Shown here one piece after another: positions 58,501-64,000 of a DNA stretch of 64,000 nt. The stretch is from Artemisia argyi (taxonomy: Eukaryota; Streptophyta; Magnoliopsida; Asterales; Asteraceae). The stretch covers positions 123,100,373 through 123,164,372 of the forward strand of contig CM060709.1 of the NCBI GenBank assembly GCA_030686995.1, given 5' to 3'. The position numbers and the translations under genes are program-made. Numbering within the stretch: the stretch's first letter is position 1; every line of letters starts with the position of its first letter. The notes beneath the pieces are model-generated. The model did not search any database and was not told the origin of the DNA. It worked only from the letters and a program-made list of their open reading frames with translations.

Positions 58501-59118
58501 TTAATAATTAGTATTAATTAATTAAAAAGTCTTAAAAATATATTTTCATTTCTAAAATTAATTTTATAGTATTTAAGATTTTTCTAGGTTTAATTTTTAT
58601 TTTTCCAAGTTAATTTCATATTTATTTATAATTTAGGTTAATTTAGTTAATTAAAAGTAATTAGAAAATTAGTATTTAATTAATAGTAATTATAAAATTA
58701 GTGTAAAAATTAATTTTAAATTTCCAAAAAATTTCTCTCATCATTAGGTTTGTAAAAAGTTAATTTTCATACCAGTAGCCTTCTCAGATCACTTCGTTCA
58801 CTTTTATTCCTTGTACGTTTGTTCGCGTTTTCGGCAAACGTACGGTTTTTAAGTTTTAAGTGATTTCTTCTCAACCTCAATTCCCGTAATCATTCACATA
58901 GCTTTCCTAAGCTATTTCTGTTAATAATCTCCAAATAAATCTCACAACAAACCCTTTCTATGAATAAACACCCGATCACAAAGCACGCTAAAGTTACAAT
59001 TCACACCTCAATGGGATTTAACGACCCTGTGATACCTTATATTACCCGGAGCATTGATCTAGGCTATTTGACTTTGTTGACCATTCCTTGGTCAATATAA
59101 GTTGGTGGTTTAGCATCA
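55543..59118 (+). repeat. Very long Ty3/gypsy LTR (family L), plus orientation
   Basis: TGATGAGTGCTC to TTTAGCATCA, 3576 bp, followed by a tRNA-Asp primer site (59128-59145), so it is a 5' LTR. A terminal 8-bp hairpin GATGAGTG/CACTCATC with loop CTCAAA starts at its second base. U3-side sequence has repeated TTTGGTCCCTG-like units (55720-56050); the middle is rich in AATAAGC/GCTTATT. No coding capacity. Long LTRs plus a tRNA-Asp primer fit the Athila/Tat side of Ty3/gypsy; the clade is not resolved. Confidence 0.82.
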
Positions 59119-59127
59119 ATCAATTTT

Positions 59128-59145
59128 TGGCGCCGCTGCCGGGGA
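59128..59145 (+). other. Primer binding site of the family L element
   Basis: TGGCGCCGCTGCCGGGGA, identical to the site of element D. No tRNA-Asp 5'-half complement is seen in the preceding LTR, in contrast with the Athila-type family. Confidence 0.88.
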
Positions 59146-59190
59146 GGTGTGCGCGTTTCTGCAGCGTCTTTCGAGATTAGTGTTATCTCA

Positions 59191-59561
59191 TGTAGGACCG
59201 TAGAACAACCTATATCACATATGAATCTTGGCTAGATCTAGAGAGAGAAAGAGAGTAGAGAGAGAGAGAGGATGGTAACTTCTAGAGAGAGAAAGTAAGA
59301 TGTATTAGATTAGATAGAGAAAGAAGGAAATACACACATAGACATCCTAGAAGCAACACCTCCAAATGAGAGCATTTGGAGGTATTTATAGGTGAGATAA
59401 GAAGATGGGCCGGGCTTGGGCTTTTGTAATGAACTAGACATAACCTAATACAATATTAGATTAAACCAAGCCCGTTTACCCTTAACTAAACTACAAGACT
59501 ATTACACTATAGTTACAAGACTTAATGACTTAATAAATGATCGTCACTTCTATTTCTAACA
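59191..59561 (-). repeat. 3' LTR of copia element Y
   Basis: Minus strand TGTTAGAAATAGAAGTG to CGGTCCTACA, 371 bp, with a GA/TC-rich tract (59237-59300) as in the copia X LTR. The polypurine tract (minus CCTTAGGGGGAGA, 59563-59575) lies on its right, so the element body extends rightwards. It interrupts the family L element 46 bp after that element's primer site. Confidence 0.8.
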
Positions 59562-62367
59562 ATCTCCCCCTAAGGGGCGATCATTGAGATCTCTCTTTGA
59601 TTCCATTGATGATCAACACTTCTATTGCTAACAATCTCCCCCTAAGGGGTGATCATTGAGATCTCTCTTTTGTGACCTTGATCTTTGAACTTTGAAGCTT
59701 GTTGCCTTGAACTTTGAGTCTTTGTAGAATAGTTTTTTTTTTGTCTTTGTTCCTTCATGCTTTGTGATCTTTGATAATTGACTTTTCATCATTCTTTGTT
59801 CTTTTGTTGCAGATTGTGATGTAGTGTCATCTGCCTTTCGTCACTTCTTAGACTTTGGTGGTTGTCCGCCATTCCAACATGCTCATACATCTTTAGTCAT
59901 TGTGATACATGCATTTGTTATTCCCGTTCTTTCACACCGATCATTGTAAATTTACTTCTGTAGATTCTTTCATAATGCGTAGAATCTTTCTTAGAACTTT
60001 TGTTTGCTTTGATCTTTGAGAGGACTTTCCTTAGACTTTGTGATGCATGTATGAGCATGTGGAATCTTGTCGCCATGGAGATGATATATAGCTGCAGGAA
60101 AACAGTTAGCAATAAATCAACCGGTACTTACAGATAAGGAATTAGAGATCGTCAACAGCATAGTGTGAAGACTCCTTCTAACCCTTACCAAGGCCGTTCC
60201 CAAGTCAGATACCCCCGAAGGAGCTTACGAGACCTACTAAGTAGCTCAATGACTGGGTGAGTCGTTGGGGATCACTCCACGACTGTAGACCGTTTGAAAC
60301 CACCGCGAACACTAAGCGTAATCCATAAAGAATTACCGAAGTGACCTGCTGTCAGGGCTGCTTGATGTTGACCCTGGCAGGAATTTCCGTTCAATCATTG
60401 AGAAATACATATGTATATTCTCTCATAAACGTTCTCGGCAGATTGCTAAGATCTGCGAAGGACTCTTAAATTTACATCTGGCGTCCTTAATGATGAACAA
60501 CCAGTGTAGAAATATCATGTGTTCCTATGAGATCTTTTGATGAATCTCGGGGCTCTAGACTCGATAAGTGCACATTTGGTTTCCTATGCGGAGATTAGGG
60601 AGAGGTCTCCTGCTTCAATATCAACCATCTCTAAGAGACAGGTCGATAGATTATGCTGGTTCCCCGTGAGAATGAAACAAGCTCTTTTAAGAGAACTTAA
60701 GTGGCTAGAAGGTTTAGTGCAGTGCGTCACTGGGTCCATGACGTCTTTATCTTCAATACCGGTGTCACCTTAGTAACAACCAGTAGCATATGAATTGAAC
60801 CCGGTGTCTGCCCTAAGGTTGAACATATGGAGGGCTATTTCTTTTCACCCTTTTTCATAACTTTTCTTTATAATTCTTCAACCCCTTCTTTCTCCTTTCT
60901 CATTTTCTCCTTTTTTCAATCATACCTAAGGACTTCTAATTCTAATCTATTGGAATTGTCCTTGGGTAGATCCCTCCGGCTCTGGCGAATCATAGGACGG
61001 TTTTCCCTAACCTTAGTCACCTTATAACTCCATGAATCCTATAATTGCCATGAAAACCTTTGATTGAAAATCTCTCAAAGTGTTTATGAATATAAACACA
61101 TTTTTGTTGACACTTTGAGAGTTTTTGTTTCTTTTGAAGGACTCCCCCTTCACATGTGCTCATGAATTTTTTAAGAAATTTGCACATGCGTGAGGAGTTT
61201 GCACTTTTTGAATTGATCCACTTTCAGTGAACATGACCGATTCGAGACACGCTTACATCACTAGTTAGACTAGCTTGAAATTATTACCCGTCCTGGTCAA
61301 GTCCAAAGAAAGTCTCTCGATACGGTACATTCTACTCGGACAAGTCCTATTCGAGACACGCTTACATCACTAGTTAGACTAGCTTGAAATTATTACCCGT
61401 CCAGGACAAGTCTTTTCGATTACTGACATTTTAAGCTTCGTCAATTCATTGGTACATTCTGAGTCGAGCTCTTCTGAGATTAAGTCACAATCTTTAAACA
61501 ACTTTGATCACATTTTAATCATGTCTTCTCCCCCTCAAAAATAGCATATCGTGATATTTTTGATATCAACAGATTAAGAAAAAACTTTTTGGAGAGAAAG
61601 ACAGATTTGTTTTTGCATGAATTCGGAACATTTTAGTTTTTGAAATACTCCCCCTCAAAACTCGCATATGTTATTGAGAAATGTTAAACTTTTTAAAGTT
61701 TAGAGGGAAGGAGTCTTCTTGAAGCAAAACTCTGAAAGAGAAAGAAGTTTCAGATTTTTTGAATTTTGCATCAAGGTTTTTCAAAAAACAAAGACTTCTC
61801 TTTGTTTGAAAGAGTGTCCATTTTTAGGATAAGTGCACTTCGTTGATGAAAATCATTTTTGCGAAGCACTTTCCTTTCTTTGAAAACTTGAGTTGTGCAC
61901 TGTAAGGTGTACACAAGTCATTTCGATGTTTTTAGGGTAAGAGCTCAAAAATTATTGAAAACCTTTGTTTTGGTTTAAGCACTTTCCTTTCTTTGAAGAA
62001 TGAGTCCTTAGCTGAAATACTAAGAATTCATCATTTTTGGTCCGGGTTTCGTACTGAAGTATACGAAAGCCATGTTTGAAGAATTTTTATGAGAAACGAC
62101 ATGTTTTTAGGAAAACATTAAAAAGAACTCTCGCTCAAGCATCTGTACATGTCCGTATCATTGTTGAATGACATTTCTAGATACGTACAGAATATCGATT
62201 ATACAAGAGACATGTCGTAAGAAGAATATTTTTGTAATTTTTGATTTTATATTATTTTTGGATTTTTTTGAAATTTTATATTTTTGTATTTTGTTTTTGA
62301 TGGTTTTTCAAATTTTGTATTTTGTTTTTCAAAAAATATATACAACGAAGAAATGAAGAAAAAAAAA
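59562..62367 (-). other. Long 3' non-coding region of copia element Y
   Basis: 2.8 kb between the gag frame and the 3' LTR, where reverse transcriptase and integrase should be; no frame resembles them. Contents: tandem duplication of the polypurine/LTR junction (59545-59616, 59617-59676); a 54-bp direct repeat (61240-61293, 61349-61402); a perfect 12-bp inverted repeat CTCTCAAAGTGT/ACACTTTGAGAG (61072-61121) enclosing a second palindrome; several CTCCCCCTCAAAA runs (about 61530, 61650). Short frames (60537-60773, 60827-61027) are unrecognised. Confidence 0.6.
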
Positions 62368-64000
62368 TTAAGCATGAACAAGTAAAAGTGGAATTAAGAG
62401 TGGAGTTAGAAAAGGATGTCCACATGCGATGTTGGCGTAAAGTTCGTCTTTACCACATTGGGTGTATGAACTCTCATCACTTTCACAAGTACCTGCATCC
62501 ACAGAAGAAGAGTTTGCACAAATAACAGTGTTAGAAGTACATGAATCAGCACATAGAGGGTGTTTGCTATCAACGGTTGTTGTGGTTTCAACTTCCTTAT
62601 CATGATGATGAACACTATCATTAGGCTTTGTGCAACTATCAAAAATCTTCCCTGTGGGAATCCATCTAAGACCAACTATATTAAAAACTTTTCCCGTGGG
62701 AATCCACCTAAGGTAAGATTTAGACGTAGTTTCGTTATCAGATGCAGCGGAAGTCTCAGATTTTGACAAACTACATCCTTTAGATATCCACCTATTAGGT
62801 TTCTTATCCATTTTCTTGTTATCAACTGGTGTGTTTCTATTTGGCGTCTTAGTGGATTGTGCCTTGACACTTGATTTTCCTATCTTGAGAAATTGTGCAA
62901 CACATGCATCGTGATTAGCTGAAAAAACACATTCTTGACATGTAGGACAGACAAATTCAACATTCTTGTTTAACACAGCAACTTTAACTTTGTCACTACA
63001 GTCTTTTGGAAATTGTTTGTTGTTCGATGAGACCCTGGAATTCTTTGTGTTGCATTCTACATTCCTAGCATTCTCTTTTGTGTCACTACTCTTAGATACA
63101 ATCCAATCCCTAGTATTTTGTTGATTGTTCCTAGGTAATGGTTTACTACTACTAGTAGTACATTGGAATCTTGTAGAATTCATCACACTAGGTTTAGAGC
63201 CTAAAATTCCGTCTTTTCGACGTTGTGCCTTTTTCCTAGCTTCTTCTAGATGTTGATTTTGGACCATGTCATTAGAACCAACAGATTCCTTTAAAGATTT
63301 TGTGGTCACATTTGGTGTACTATTCCTAGAAGAGCCAGGTGAAATCACATTTTTGTTTCTTTCAACAAACAATTTTTGTTTTTCAACAATCTTTTCCATT
63401 ACCTTTTCCTTGGGCAAGGGTGGTGGAGTGACTGGTTTTGACAAATCCTTTTTCTCATCGACTTTTGGAGCAAACCGTGAAATTGACGTTTTTGGTTTTT
63501 GAACCGTGTTTGAAACATTTGGTTTCTCCGAAGTCGATGGTTTTGCAAACTTAGTTTCCTCACCCTTCCCTTTTAGACTTTCAATCTGAGCCCTCAGAAG
63601 ATCATTTTGCTCTTTCATGTTCTTGAAGGCACGCTCATACGACAATTTGTCATACTTGCATTCCTCTGATTTTCGATCAAGTTGTTTGAAAAATGACATG
63701 TTTTCTTTTTCAAGTTTTACAAGAGCATTTTCATATTTGGAAACAATTTCAGAGGTCTCAGCTCTCAGTCTTTCATCGTCTTGAACAGAATATGTTTGTA
63801 TGATGATAGACATGATATCAGTAGTCATAACAGCTTCGAAGAGAGAATCATTTAGGTTTTCCAAAACATTCATATTTTCACGAGTATCATTAGCTTCGTT
63901 TACCAGGGATTTGTGGTCCTTGAAAAATTCGGCCGTTTCTTTTAAGAAAGCACGTTCAAAATGGATTACCCTCGCACTGATGTTATTAAGTGGGATAGTA
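62368..64000 (-). CDS. Copia element Y Gag-region protein (partial, runs off the right edge)
   Basis: One uninterrupted minus-strand frame of 544 codons in view. An internal ATG stands at 63873, but the frame stays open to 64000 (ENMNVLENLNDSLF preceded by RAFLKETAEFFKDHKSLVNE), so the true start is outside. N-terminal part is coiled coil (LVKLEKENMSFFKQLDRKSE, RAFKNMKEQNDLLRAQIESL), then a basic proline-rich linker with EEARKKAQRRKDGILGSK, a possible metal-binding CPTCQECVFSANHDACV and the LRWIPTGKVFNIVGLRWIPT repeat. All are features I recall from copia polyproteins of composites. It ends shortly after at HPFLTPLLIPLLLVHA with no protease, so the polymerase part was deleted. Confidence 0.82.
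   Translation of the reverse strand, partial: TIPLNNISARVIHFERAFLKETAEFFKDHKSLVNEANDTRENMNVLENLNDSLFEAVMTTDIMSIIIQTYSVQDDERLRAETSEIVSKYENALVKLEKENMSFFKQLDRKSEECKYDKLSYERAFKNMKEQNDLLRAQIESLKGKGEETKFAKPSTSEKPNVSNTVQKPKTSISRFAPKVDEKKDLSKPVTPPPLPKEKVMEKIVEKQKLFVERNKNVISPGSSRNSTPNVTTKSLKESVGSNDMVQNQHLEEARKKAQRRKDGILGSKPSVMNSTRFQCTTSSSKPLPRNNQQNTRDWIVSKSSDTKENARNVECNTKNSRVSSNNKQFPKDCSDKVKVAVLNKNVEFVCPTCQECVFSANHDACVAQFLKIGKSSVKAQSTKTPNRNTPVDNKKMDKKPNRWISKGCSLSKSETSAASDNETTSKSYLRWIPTGKVFNIVGLRWIPTGKIFDSCTKPNDSVHHHDKEVETTTTVDSKHPLCADSCTSNTVICANSSSVDAGTCESDESSYTQCGKDELYANIACGHPFLTPLLIPLLLVHA

Noticed and set aside
60537..61027. Two plus-strand frames of 66-78 codons in element Y
   Set aside because: No domain recognised, opposite to the element's direction, unremarkable starts; probably chance.

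Overview
The window is repeat-dominated plant nuclear DNA, very probably from an Asteraceae species. The Ty1/copia Gag-like proteins and the extra open reading frame of the Ty3/gypsy elements resemble, from memory, proteins annotated in Tanacetum, Artemisia and related composites; the species cannot be fixed from sequence alone. I see no single-copy host gene, no tRNA or rRNA gene and no CRISPR. Nearly every base can be assigned to transposable elements nested in one another. Despite about a dozen retroelements, no reverse transcriptase, RNase H or integrase core is recognisable, so this is a community of non-autonomous or broken elements.

Layout, left to right. 1-2388: 5' end of a minus-strand Athila-type gypsy element (A), inserted in a minus-strand copia element (2389-4045), itself in a chromovirus-like LTR (to 5182), itself at the edge of a CACTA transposase relic (5183-7695, minus). 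The CACTA relic also carries a solo Athila-type LTR (6167-7576, duplication GACAT) and is followed by a complete, young Athila-type element (element 1, 8017-14185, duplication GCATC). A copia element (X) starts at 15095; its leader is split by a complete Athila-type element (B, 15761-23544, duplication ATTCT), and its gag (25441-27254) is cut by a minus-strand Athila-type element (C, 27255-32229). The LTR of C contains a miniature LTR element (28643-29963, duplication ATAAA).

32230-36388 is a very long gypsy LTR (minus). 37255-38360 is a frameshifted retroelement gene of the putative plant transposon protein type. A proline-rich frame (39363-50930) is split by a 10.7 kb hAT transposon (39631-50364, 8-bp duplication AGCTCAAC). 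The hAT transposase gene is itself split by a fourth Athila-type element (D, 41995-48309, duplication GGTTC). Then come a chromovirus-like LTR (50931 on), two copia LTRs (52758-53102, 54345-54738) with a gag start (54825-55542), a second long gypsy LTR (55543-59118), and a minus-strand copia element (Y) with its 3' LTR at 59191 and a gag frame running off the right edge.

The Athila-type elements (A, solo, 1, B, C, D) are one family and hold the most interesting signals. Their U3 carries an array of TGACG-N-CGTCA sites just before a TATA box. Their U5 carries a stretch complementary to the 5' half of tRNA-Asp, the same tRNA whose 3' end fits the primer binding site. Their roughly 2.4 kb 3' non-coding region is kept in several copies whose coding parts differ; it carries four AAGTGTAAGGGG motifs, two of them directly after architecturally identical hairpins, and a pair of hairpins sharing one loop. 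This looks like a cis-acting toolkit of a non-autonomous family that depends on enzymes made elsewhere.
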